Assembly (NCBI GenBank): GCA_015039365.1 | Contig: WION01000034.1 | Location: 1-64,000 of the forward strand | Source of the DNA: Amanita rubescens | Taxonomy: Eukaryota; Basidiomycota; Agaricomycetes; Agaricales; Amanitaceae | DNA: 64,000 bases | Reading direction: 5' to 3' | Shown here: one piece after another, positions 24,165-35,292 of the stretch | How the letters are laid out: each line of letters opens with the position of its first letter | How positions within the stretch are numbered: the first letter of the stretch is position 1 | The notes under the pieces: model-generated | Told to the model about the DNA's origin: nothing | The model's database searches: none | Seen by the model: only the letters and a program-made list of their open reading frames with translations | Position numbers and translations under genes: made by a program

Positions 24165-24571
24165 ATGAAAATCGAGGATAACGAGTCTGATGACTCTGAG
24201 AGATGGTTTCATCTGTGTATAGTGTTGAGCAAGTTTCATCCAGGTGCCACAAGCAGACGATGTCAATGCCTATGGATTGGCAGAGCATTTGTCCTTCACT
24301 TCATCGGAAAGCGACATTTGGAACTGAAATCCGTGATACATGCCGATACTTCAGTCGAAATATCTGCTCTTACTCCGTTTCCTATCCATGGACCATCATT
24401 GATTGTGCTTTGAAGACACAAGCTTCAAACTATACTCTTGACTTCGTGGTCAAGAAGCTCATTGCCGACGTGAGAGAACCAAACAGGAATTATTGTGCAG
24501 CGCGCTTTTATATTGACTGTTTCGATACTAGCGTTGATCATCCATTGCGAGTCTTAATGAATATATTTTGA
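24165..24571 (+). pseudogene. OTT_1508-like deaminase fragment E
   Basis: Two overlapping frames (24,165-24,413 and 24,203-24,571) together resemble the middle of paralogue B: FIGKRHLELK matches FIGKRHLEQK. The piece ends before the catalytic HCE and CPVC motifs, so it cannot be active. It lies on the opposite strand to B, 0.7 kb away, suggesting a local inverted duplication that decayed. Confidence 0.55.
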
Positions 24572-24579
24572 TTGTGTTA

Positions 24580-25160
24580 GCCTTGGCTGTTTTTGGGGCC
24601 TCTATTTGCTGTAGGCTCATCCTCTACGCGTACCCGCAACCTGCACAAGTATGCTAAATGCTAAATAGGCTATAGCATGGGCGGCAAGCCAACACACGTC
24701 GAGAAATAAAATTTAAGCGAAACTTTATTTAAGCATTCTGCCTCCTATACAAAACCGTGTAACCCTGTATATAGCTACTGTATACTCCAGATGCCAAGGC
24801 CTATGTATATATACTGATACCTATACCGTTTAAATTGTCTAAGGCCTTTGACGTATGGCTTATGACTCGGCACACGCGCACTCAAGGATGAGCACTAGCA
24901 ATTCAGCCAAGGGCTCATCACTTCTGGTGCATCATATTATGCGTGTAGTACATCCCCAATCTCCAATCGCTCATGCTCAACAACCTACTCAATATACCTG
25001 TTGAGATTGTCGGCGAGTAACGGAGCACTCCGGACTCCGAGAAGAATGAGTAGAAATCGTGTATAAAGTGCTGTAGCTAATAATAGAACATGTGTGTCCC
25101 TCATCTGAGACTCTCGCTCGTCGTGCCTGCGCCCTCGGTTTACGCTACGTCACTACTTAC
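24580..25160. other. intergenic, nothing recognised
   Basis: AT-rich sequence between fragment E and the H3-mimic gene. I see no gene or repeat beyond short palindromic pieces. Confidence 0.4.
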
Positions 25161-25166
25161 CGCTGC

Positions 25167-26798
25167 CTAGAATCCTACAACTTCACGGTACCATTCCCCA
25201 ACCGGTGATCGCAACAACTCCCCCTTCATGACCCTGTGCAAACCTGGAGGCTTTGGGTATTCTAGAACATTGGTACAATCTTTGGTATTACACACAAGGC
25301 GGATCAGACTGAAATCCGTCTTCTCCTGGTTTACCTGGGGTTTGGGAATGAAAGACTTAAGAGCCTTACAACCAGTGCACTGAATCGGTAGCGGAAACCC
25401 GAAGGGACGGTGTCCAGGATGAGACCAGGTTAAGCGTTCAGCCGAACCAGAGTGGTATAGGACGTAGACATCTGAGTGGCTCCCCAACACCTGGTGGTTG
25501 AGGAGCATGCCCGAGACCGGATTTCTCCTGTATATGAACCAGAACAAGTTTGTGTCCATGAGAAAGGCATTGGCAGTGGACGGTTGAAAATCAACCTGCC
25601 CAAAAGCCATTAACGAGTGGAAGGGGGAACTGACCAGTCAGCTCCTGCATGGAAATTGAGCGGGATCAAGGCTCACGTGTTCAGAAAAGTCTTGACTTCG
25701 TTGAAGGACTGGGTGTGTTTCATGATCCCCCCGCACGCAAGCAGGGTGATGGTATTTTGGTCGGAACCTGGTTTCAAAACCTCGAGAAGCGGGGGAGGGA
25801 AGAGCATTGGAAATATCTGTAGACTTTGCGTTAGAGGTGCACAAGATGACGGGCTTTTACTCACCTCAGATACGGGTGCGGCGCCCTGGTTCTCTGGGGC
25901 GAAGTGGAGATCGCCTCGGGAAGGGTCCGTGTGGTCAATCAAGAATACGGCAAACCGTTGGAACCTCATTGAATGAATGAGAATTTAAACAAATCAAACA
26001 CGCATAGAATTACCTAACCAAGTTGCCAGATCGTATCCTTTGGGCGAGCGTACTCACTTCTCGGACATAGTTGTCTACACTATCAGGGGTGGAGAAGTCG
26101 AATGAAATGATGATGTGTTGGATGTTTTGACGTAGATACGGGTAAAGGTGTTGATAGACGACCATGGGAGGGAGGCCGTCGCATGGAATCGAAACAAGTT
26201 TTATCGTTATCATGAGTAGGGGCTCCGAAGAGCAGACAGGCATGAATTCTCGCTGTGAGTGCATCCCAGTCACGGTTAGGGGAACACCAGCGTCATCCTG
26301 CCAAACTCAGATAAGCAGCATGAGAAGATAATGAAGGAAAACTCACAAGGTACGGTTTTAAATTATTCCGAGCGCCATTCGAACGAAATATATGGCAATG
26401 TGGACAAGAAAACTGGTTGTTTACCGAAAGCTGAACGTTTGGGACGCACTTGGAACATACGGTTCGAGGACAAGTGTCACAGTCGGTCAAAGCTCCTCCA
26501 TTTCGGCAGAGCGCACAGAACTGGACCCAACAACATTAGAAATGTGGGTAGCAATGTCAAGGGGGGGTGAACATACGATCGCGGCGGTGCTGGGCTCAGC
26601 GCCGAGCTCAATAGCGGATAAGTTCAGGTTCTGGGGTACTGGTGGCGTCGCGGTAGGGGCCTTCGCCTTGCTTGAACCAGCACGCCCAAGCCGTTTTTTG
26701 GGAGTAGCGGCCCGGGTGCTTCCAGATATAGAGGCAATTTGTTTTCGGGGAGCATCTTCACCCGTGCATTTACGTCCGGTATTCTTTGTCCGGGCCAT
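25167..26798 (-). CDS. histone H3 tail look-alike + PHD finger protein with caspase/CHAT-like dyad
   Basis: Exon 1 (26,798-26,577) starts MARTKNTGRKCTGEDAPRKQ, matching histone H3 residues 1-19 at 13 of 19 positions, including K4, R8, K9, R17 and K18. A basic low-complexity linker follows. Exon 2 (26,520-26,347) is a PHD-type zinc finger: CALCRNGG, then DCDTCPRTVCSKC and a final CPHC pair, with Cys where many PHD fingers have His. Exon 3 (about 26,298-26,037) and the next exons hold a conserved domain with a His (FLIDHTD) and a Cys (LLACGG) spaced as in caspase/CHAT-like proteases; that reading is inference. The C-terminus has a CTGCKALK pair and a later CNTKDC pair, which could form a zinc ribbon. 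PHD fingers typically read the H3 tail, so self-binding is conceivable. I recall similar proteins as common but unnamed in agaricomycetes. A 143-bp satellite begins just upstream of the start. Confidence 0.65.
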
Positions 26799-26879
26799 GG
26801 GAGGAGATGGAGAGAGCTGACAGTCGTTGTCAGCACGTAGCAATAATAATTTTGCTGCCCACATCACGTGACAGGGATG

Positions 26880-28200
26880 TTCAACAATTTAATCACGCTG
26901 ACTCCGCGTTTATTCTTCTTCTCCAGTCGCAACGTTCAATTGAGCGTGCGCATTCGCATGTTACATCGACGGCTGCCATCTTCGGTGCCGTGATGGTTCA
27001 AGTCCACTTTGATGGGCTTGTTTTGACTGCAAGTGCTGCCTTTGAATCTGACGCGTTTATTATTCTTCACCAGTCCCAACGTTCAGGCGTGCGCATTCGT
27101 ATGTTACATCGACGGCTGCCATCTTCGGTGCCGTGATGGTGCAAGTCCACTTTGATGGGCTTGTTTTGACTGCAAGTGCTGCTTTTGGATCTGACGCGTT
27201 TATTATTCTTCCCCAGTCTCAACGTTCAAGCGTGCGCATTCGTATGTTACATCGACGGCTGCCATCTTCGGTACCGTGATGGTGCAAGTCCACTTTGATG
27301 GGCTTGTTTTGACTGCAAGTGCTGCTTTTGGATCTGACGCATTTATTATTCTTCCCCAGTCCCAACGTTCAAGCGTGCGCATTCGTATGTTACATCGACG
27401 GCTGCCATCTTCGGTGCCGTGATGGTGCAAGTCCACTTTGATGGGCTTGTTTTGACTGCAAGTGCTGCTTTTGGATCTGACGCGTTTATTATTCTTCCCC
27501 AGTCCCAACGTTCAAGCGTGCGCATTTGTACGTTACATCGACGGCTGCCATCTTGTACTGCCTTTGGATCTGACGCGTTTATTATTCTTCCCCCGTCCCA
27601 ACGTTCAAGCGTGCGCATTCGTATGTTACATCGACGGCTGCCATCTTCGGTACCGTGATGGTGCAAGTCCACTTTGATGGGCTTGTTTTGACTGCAAGTA
27701 CTGCCTTTGGATCTGACGCGTTTATTATTCTTCCCCAGTCCCAACGTTCAAGCGTGCGCATTCGTATGTTACATCGACGGCTGCCATCTTCGGTGCCGTG
27801 ATGGTGCAAGTCCACTTTGATGGGCTTGTTTTGACTGCAAGTGCTGCCTTTGGATCTGACGCGTTTATTATTCTTCCCCAGTCCCAACGTTCGAGCGTGC
27901 GCATTCATATGTTACATCGACGGCTGCCATCTTCGGTGCCGTGATGGTGCAAGTCCACTTTGATGGGCTTGTTTTAACCGCAAGTACTGCCTTTGGATCT
28001 GACGCTTTTATTATTCTTCCCAAGTCCCAACGTGCACACTGCCAGTGAGCCTGAGCGGTACCCATGTCACATGACAGGGATTGTTCAACAATTTAATTAT
28101 GCGCTGTGACTCCGAGTCTGCGTTTATCTTTCGCAACGTTCAAGCGTGCGCATTCGTATGTTACATTGACGGCTTCCATCTTCGGCGCCGTGATGCAAGT
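26880..28200. repeat. 143-bp tandem satellite
   Basis: Units start (at gcgtgcgcattcgtatgtt) at 26,944, 27,087, 27,230, 27,373, 27,516, 27,609, 27,752 and 27,895: six spacings of exactly 143 bp and one of 93 bp, where 50 bp is missing from a unit. The units are nearly identical. Both ends are bracketed by a diverged unit beginning acagggat(t)gttcaacaatttaat (26,870 and 28,075). 143 is not a multiple of three, so the overlapping long frames on both strands are not genes. It sits between the promoter side of the H3-mimic gene and the 3' end of deaminase C. Confidence 0.9.
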
Positions 28201-28398
28201 AAATGTCTGCTTGTGAATTGGATGATAGGTTAACTATAGCATATACGCCAGCATTGTAGTAGTTTCTCAATGTGAATTCAGCAGCTCTGGTCACAATATT
28301 ATTTTTAATTGAAGGGTATGTATACTACTAGATTCGTTCTACTTGCAATACAGGATGATCATAGTTGTTACAATGAAAGTGCCTCTCGCAGCGCTTGG

Positions 28399-30804
28399 CT
28401 ATAGCGCGTCACGACGATATACTTTAAGATAAAATTTAGAACCGAGTCCTCGTTTCTCCGGGTCGTCAATAGTCAGTGCACCAGAAGACAGCTTCGCGAC
28501 GTGGTTCTGCTCCAAGCTATGATTATCATTCAGGCTAGTGTTTAATAGCTTGCAGAGCTCCCTGCGCAAATATCCTTGAAATTTCAACATCATGTCGCCA
28601 TAGATATGTGGAGGAAGCCATGTTGGTAGCACTGTCGCGCAGACTGTGGAGTGACACCCACGAACAGTGATGGAGTGGCATTCAGTCCGAGTATCTTGGT
28701 CTGCTTCCTCTCCCTTTAAGGAGTGCAAAAGTTCCCGGCAAACGGGGCAACATCGCTTCGACACTGATATCACACTTTCTTTCAATTCCTACAGAATATA
28801 ATCAGTTAATTTTCTGAACAAAAGACACGGATGAATGAATCCAAGTACCTTGCAGATCTGAGCCAAGCCCTCGTTCGTAGTGAGTTCATTGTCAGGGCAA
28901 AATTTCACAAATGCTGCGAGCACAGCCTCGCAATGCGGGGCCAGAGTGATTTCTTCTACTTTCCCTTCCATAAGACCGCGAAAGATGTTTACAGTCATGT
29001 TCACATTCACATCTGTATCACAAGGTGTGAAATGCATTAATTTCTCTTCGAGGAGCCGGAAAACGTTGGGTATACGGATAGGGAGGCGAGGGTAAATTGT
29101 TGTCCGTAATGCAATCTCGATGGTTTCCTTAAAATTGTCCCAAGACGGGACGCGATATCGGACGCAGTCGACAGTAAGAAGTGGCATCTTGATTGGGATA
29201 TCATAATGCACGCGACATTGGGCTTGCAACTCCCGCTGTGCGAGGAATTGAAGAACAAATGTCTTCAGCCATCTGACGAATGCACCCGCAGTTAAAGGTT
29301 CCGGAGGAGCCTTCAAACCGTTGAGCTTCAGGTGTACTACGCGACCGAACTACATTGCGTACCTGTAACTCAAAGTCGTCCGTCGAAGAACCACCCACAT
29401 CACAGGGGTGATCAGCTTTCATGTCGCTTGCCCCGGTGTCCAAACAAGACAATGCCTTGTTGACTGGACACCTCCTGGATACTAAATCATGGTCCCATAT
29501 CTTCATGCTTTCACCAAATTTCCTATATTCTCCCCTCTCGTCGAAATCAGGTACCAATTCCTGGAGTCCCAGAATATTCTGGAACACCTCCATATGTTTC
29601 GCAAACGCAGATGATGTCGTAAGATAGAGAATGAGCGTCGTGTGTGCTTGTAACCCATAGAAGAGTTGCAGCAGTGAACCCTCCGAGTTCAGCTTGTGGC
29701 CAGCTCTTGACAGATTGACAGCTTTACCGAACAGAGAAAGAGAATGGCCAAACATAACAAACGCGGCAAACACGAAGTGGTGAAATTCATTGGCGGTCTC
29801 CCTGGTGTAGAGCCGGTTGCCACATTTGGCAGCTGCCGCCAGCGCCTGAAAATCAATGGAAGGGCCTCTAACGGGAAGCCATTCAAAAATGGATGATAGA
29901 CCATTGACCACGTTATCATGCTCGGAGAGGAATCTGCAAAGACGCTTGTCATGAGTCATATCATATTCAGTGTCTCCCCAATTGGCATCCTTGGCAATTT
30001 GCGAGTTGAACTGGCAGTGATATAATCTGTAAATGAAACCGAGCCCGCGCCAGGAGGAGATCCGCCGATAAATGCTTGGCCAACAAACTGTAAGAAGATA
30101 TTTGAAAAATCGGTTGGAATAATCCGATTGGACAGAAGGATGGCTCCTGTAGTCGTTAAGATAAGCACACAGGGTTGAAATGTGCTCCTCGATGGAGGTA
30201 GGGCCCCTAGTATGTCAGTGTCACATGTGATAGCGTAGAGGGATGAACTTGATACTTACTTGATCATGCGACATTCGGGGTTCGATAAGATCTCTGGCCA
30301 GTGCCCGTCGTCTTCATCCGTTTTAACGTGTCGGAGGATGTGCAATCTCCCGCACAGGTGCTTCTTTTCATTCCGTTCCACAGCGCTTTGCCGGTGACAC
30401 AGCGCTATGAAGTTGTTTGAGCCGTCCTTGAGATAAGCGGCAGCGACAGTGTCGTGGCACTGTACAATGATTGCACCAATGGCATCCAACGGCCCATCTG
30501 CCGTTCCATTGGAGATAAAAGAATCTGGCTCGAAAGATAGATCATCTGCAAATCCATCCAAAGACGTATTACCATTTACACAGTTTAAGATCACGACGAG
30601 ACGTAGCAACAAGGTGAGAACGGCGAGATCATCGAGTAAAGGTAATTCCTGAAGATTCTTGGCTTCTGCAGATTCAGAGGAGTTTGACAGCAAGGCGGGA
30701 CTCGGCGCGGCCAAAATAATGCTATCCGCTGGAGTTCTTGTCAACACTATTGAAGGAGATCTTGGAGGGAACATCATCGAAGGGGTGGGGTACCCTGGTG
30801 CCAT
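28399..30804 (-). CDS. OTT_1508-like deaminase family protein, paralogue C
   Basis: Four exons: about 30,804-30,260, 30,204-29,363, 29,313-28,849 and 28,788-28,399. The catalytic signature is HCE (TLAPHCEAVLAAFVKF) in exon 3 and CCPVC (KRCCPVCRELL) in exon 4, followed by RGCHSTV. Exon 1 begins with a proline/serine-rich stretch. The start could also be 30,876; I prefer 30,804 because the extra residues are not matched in paralogue D. Most of exon 2, the preceding intron and the end of exon 1 are nearly identical to paralogue D, while the rest has diverged strongly. C and D are divergently arranged, 4.5 kb apart. Confidence 0.7.
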
Positions 30805-31164
30805 GCTGGCAGATATGTCTATGTCTAAGTCAAGGCTGAATGCTGTTTGGCGGACTTGGGTGAGTAACAGATCCAAAAAGCTTTCTGCTCACTTTGGCGG
30901 TAAAGTGATAGAACGGGTTGTACTGAGATGACAGAATCACAAGATACCCTGAAAGTGGAGGGAGGAACTGTTAATTGAACGACGAGCGATGTGCCAGTCT
31001 GAGCGGGTTTCCAACCTGCCATGACTCGTAGACTCCGACGCGGCAAGCGTGGGAACAAGGGCCTCCCGATACGGCGGCTGTCCAACTATAGGTGTAGCGC
31101 ATTTAGGTCCTAACTGAGTTTCAATAGGTTTCAATTGACCTACACGTTTAAACATACCTTGCCT

Positions 31165-31660
31165 TTTTGGAAGGTGGGCAGAAACCGTTTCAGGGGTGCC
31201 TGGGAACGGCGTCAGACGGGCTGTAGAAACCTTTGTCCAGGGTTTTCGCTGACATAATATACGTCGAAAAACTTGCAAAGTCCACGCACGACCTGTGCAC
31301 TTCAGTTAGACACAAGATAGACCTCAATGTATTCATATGACCTCCTCAAAGCCTAGAAATAGTACTGTACTACTCTATCCCACCCTATTCCGTGTTTTTG
31401 GCTTTGCATGGTTCATAAGGGTTTCCCTGGGATTAGATTGCAAGGCCTCATGGCTTAATGGTTGTCACGTGTGTAGAGCATTGTGATGCGAGGGTTCGAA
31501 CCTTGCAAGTTTTTTCATTTTTTCGTTCTACATATGGCAATTATTATGTCAGCAAAACCTTTCACAAAGGTTTTTGGAGAGCTAGCACCGTTCCCAGGAA
31601 TGGTCCGAGCCATGCCGGCAGAAACCGTTTTGATAAGCCATCATCAACCTTTCGCCGACC
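31165..31660. repeat. fold-back element with a tRNA-like stretch
   Basis: The sequence at about 31,165-31,330 recurs, imperfect and inverted, at about 31,440-31,660 (shared pieces: gcagaaaccgttt, gacataatat and gaaaaacttgcaa). The right arm contains tggcttaatgg (A-box-like, 31,450) and gggttcgaacc (B-box-like, 31,492), then a run of six T. The acceptor stem does not pair, so it is not a working tRNA. A tRNA-derived SINE head in an inverted pair is possible. Confidence 0.4.
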
Positions 31661-31699
31661 AACCGTTTAGACGTGTAGTTGAGGCCTAGAAGAGTTCGG

Positions 31700-33720
31700 C
31701 TAGCACGTGCAGACTCGCTCTCTTTGGCGTTCTTCTCTTTGATAAGTTCTTTGTCGGGCTATGGCCAATTGTGAGAGGGTGAGCTCGAGATAAAGGTTAT
31801 ATATCTCGCTTGTGGTATTGTGTTGTTTTAGTCCTTTCCAAAGTTTTATGTTTTATTATAATTCCGAGGCCTGAAAGGACTCGGTCTCTTGCTGGCGCGG
31901 CTTTTTGAAACGGAAAAAGGGCGAGACATAAGTGGTGCGGCTACATCCGGTAAAATGACTGGCGAGAACCGATGCGGCAACTCCCTCTCGACGCATCAAC
32001 GTTCAACTCTTGCTCGAGTGCTATGCCACGCCTCTTGCTTGGTACTCTTCTTCCAATCTACAAAATATTGGTCGTCCTTCACAACGAATACTAACACCCT
32101 CTTAATTTCCAATTTATCAAAACATCAAGACGTTACCGAGAGTCTGTCTCGTATTTGTTGATGATGACGATCCCTATCAATACAGACGCTTCCACTCTGA
32201 CGGAGAAGACAAAGATGTTAACATTCGCAGTGATAAGGAAGACGAGCCTACCGATATGGATGATGACGATTATCCCCTCAATTGCTGCGTCCTCTGCCTC
32301 CCCAGTTCTGTCGTCCTCTCAGCCACCCTCTTTTGCTCTCTCGCGCCCACATAGCACCTGCACGAGGTATGTGCTCCCTCTCTAATCCGTTCCATCGTGC
32401 TGATCAGCTGTATTCCACGATCATCGTGTGTCAATCGTATCCACCGCACGGAACCCTTTCATGTCTACCTATGAACCTCTGCACCCCACCATGCCAAATC
32501 CTGCCGCCCAACGGCCCTTACAATTACGCGGGAACCCCTCTATACCCATCCTTAACCCTTTACACCCCACCACCAATTCCGCCCACTGGCACCTTTTTCG
32601 ACAATGCGAAAGCCTCAACACCTGCCTGTAACTCCCGCTTCATACCCAATCCCAACCACCGGAACCTCTTCCAACCATGCGTAACCCATTTATGCCGACC
32701 CTCCCCCCTTACTATCCGCTTAGCTTGTTTCCAGAAAAGGAGAGGCTCGCTGGCGAGCGTCTCCTCGCCAAAGCTTGCGGTGATAGTAAGTTTTTTCTTC
32801 TTAGGTCTCATCGTCACTGAGCTTTCCTCCAGTTCTGGCTCTTCTCATAGATCTCATCCCAGTCCTGATCGCTATAGCTCTGGCTCGACAGCTTCGTTTA
32901 ATCCGCCGCCGCCGCCAGCTTCATCGACAGCCCTTGCCAGAACTGTACAGCCTTCTTCGCATTCGCAACCTGCTCTCCTCAACCATCTGTCATATCCCGC
33001 ACCAGCGATGACAATTTCCAGCAGGGAAGGGCGCATACAACGGACCTCATGGGGAATCTTATACGACGGGATCACCTCATCGAGACTCTTCTGAGTTGCA
33101 CCTTTTCGGTGAATAAAGTCTTGTCGAGCGTAATGGGTGCTTCGTTTGGGATTCTCACAGCTCAAGTCGTTGATTCCCGGGCAACAAGGAGGATCAACGA
33201 TGAGTGCTGCTTAAGCACCACCCCCCTTTTGGGGCCATTTTCAAGTCTAGCCACACGAGTCTCGGGTCTGGTTTCCCTTCCCAAGCATTACTGTGTCGTT
33301 TCCTCAGATGATTGCTTCGATCAAGACACGGTGGTTGGGAAAGGGTATGAGCGGGGCAGAGGGAGATTTTATTGGATCGGTTGGCGGATGTGTCTGCATT
33401 GGCCGGGCATGAGGATCCAGTCCTCCACCAGTGTTCACTCGGCAGGTAATGATATCGTATGGTGGTCCATCATCAAAAAGTCACAGCGTAGCGTAATGAG
33501 TTGATTATACTATAGTTCAATATATGAAGCCCTATAGTGACTAGTCCCCGGCCTCGGACCATGCCACGTGAAGCGGTGGCCCACAATCCAAGTGAAGTAT
33601 ATGCGGTTCAAGAGGCGCAAGCGGTCACGCTACGAGCAGCATCTTCCGGTAAATCAGCCATGTGCTGCTATAATAGTATAGTTTCTGGCCTCGGACCATG
33701 CGAAGCGGTATTGCATATGT
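31700..33720. other. unassigned region with acidic and proline-rich frames
   Basis: In plus-strand frames, 32,130-32,350 would encode an aspartate-rich stretch, 32,282-33,094 a 270-codon proline-rich frame, and 33,049-33,504 a 151-codon frame. None has a motif I recognise and I cannot join them with confidence. At 33,545-33,560 and 33,690-33,706 a short direct repeat (ggcctcggaccatg) occurs. It could be a decayed host gene of low-complexity protein. Confidence 0.3.
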
Positions 33721-33725
33721 ACATA

Positions 33726-34473
33726 CAGTAGAACCTGTCATAACCCATGGCTGTCATAACCCATAACCTCCGGTAACCCATAGATTTTACGAGTAACCGA
33801 GTTGGTAACGGTAGCATAACCCATAACTAATCCATAACCCATAACCCATACGTAACCGAAGCAATAACCCATACTTGACCTCACCAAATCATGCTTACAT
33901 AGGATTGATGTGCCCAAAAAATTAGTTGATTTTTCGGTCAATTTCCGAACTATAGTACCCATGCCTTCTCTCGAGCTTCTGAAAAAAGGACTCTGGCTGA
34001 GAGCCCTATTTCTGGAGCAGAGAAGGACATTGAGGAAGCTCTTGATGAGATGATGGAAGAGGAGATCTGCCAGGCAGTTCTCGAGGCATGGAAAGAGCGG
34101 GAACAGGCGTGTAGTAACGATGGTGGTGATGACGATACACCAGCTAACCCTCGCCCTACCTATCAGGAAGTGCTTCGGGCAGCTTCTACCATCAAACACT
34201 ACATTGATGGCATCGATGACCCAATTGCACGCAAACTTGAGGTCACGTTGGCATCCTTCTCGCCAAACATGCCTGGAGCAGGCTCGCACACTGACTACAA
34301 CTAAAATCACTGATTATTTTACGCCGAAAGCTTTATAGTAGTCATTATATAATTAGATTAGGGTTAGGGTTAGGTTTAATCTTAACTCTCCATACACGCC
34401 ATAACCCATACATTTTTGCCGTAACCGAGGGGTATGGGCATTGGGTTATGACAGGTTCTACTAGGTTCTACTG
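33726..34473. mobile_element. pogo/Tc1-like element remnant
   Basis: It starts CAGTAGAACCTGTCATAACCCA and ends with the inverted counterpart TGGGTTATGACAGGTTCTACT, flanked by TA at 33,724-33,725 and 34,474-34,475. A TA duplication and a CAGTAGAACCT terminus are typical of pogo-type Tc1/mariner elements. The right tip is duplicated by about 10 bp. Only a short transposase-like C-terminal frame remains (34,050-34,304 plus), with AASTIKHYI and KLEVTLASF pieces resembling the tail of pogo-type transposases. At 748 bp it is internally deleted and non-autonomous. Confidence 0.7.
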
Positions 34474-34475
34474 TA

Positions 34476-35290
34476 GCTCATACTCCGTGAATGTACAGGT
34501 ATCCGATCAATCAATCAATCGATCAATTAATTTTAGGGTTACATGATCTGCGCTGATAAAAATGGCAAGGGACTCAAGACGTCGACGACGACCTTCCTAA
34601 AAGACAATCCCACCGCCTTCACCTTTGAGGACTTCCCAGAGCCCGAACCCCATCAATCCCTGCATCGTTGCGTTCCATTAGTAATTTATTAGATACTATT
34701 ATACCCCATCCTGAGCCATGTGCTACTTATACAACAAGCCTCCGTAGGGGCGGAACGATCATCATGGAGTTATTATAGAGTAATAATACATTCATTCTAT
34801 TCCCATCGTTATACCTATAAGGAGTTAGAAAGTCCGCTGACAGTTGCCAGTTCAACTCCTTTGGGTAAGGATCTAATCGGATAAATAACAATTAAATTTC
34901 GTCTAAGGTATTCCAACATCAAACTGAAGCTGAGCGCTGAGCTGCAGGTCGCCTACCGGATACTACAGTCATCCAAAATGTAGTAAGTTTGATAAGAACT
35001 CAGTTTTTCTCGTAGCAGTGTGGAGACGGAAGGCTAGTAGATCGTCTGAGCTTGGCAACCGTGAGCCTGGTGATCACAGTGAGTTACTGCAACCTCATAA
35101 GTAATTATATTGCAAAGGGAGATAGGACGAACCAGCGGTGACTCAGACGCGGGGTTTACTTCTTTGGATGCTTGCCATAAAGATCTCCCACACTTAATTA
35201 ATTGCGTAGATGGAATTCTGACTCACCGTGGTAGGAGAGCCGGATTTCGATTGGGCGGCGTGCTGCCTACACGTTCTGTCAGGATCTGAT
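34476..35290. other. upstream region of deaminase D
   Basis: AT-rich, no gene recognised. Its 3' end leads into the start codon of paralogue D. Confidence 0.4.
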
Positions 35291-35292
35291 AT

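Noticed and set aside
27203..28065. A repetitive histidine- and lysine-rich protein on minus
   Set aside because: The 143-bp period is not a multiple of three, so the frame changes each unit; the overlapping frames are satellite artefacts.
31440..31510. A tRNA gene
   Set aside because: A- and B-box-like pieces are present, but the acceptor stem does not pair and the anticodon loop would be 12 nt. Kept only as tRNA-like sequence.
32282..33094. A 270-codon proline-rich protein gene
   Set aside because: Low-complexity composition, long overlapping frames on both strands, no motif; too weak to call as a gene.
34358..34374. Telomere or chromosome end
   Set aside because: Only two and a half TTAGGG units, inside a pogo-like element with genes on both sides.
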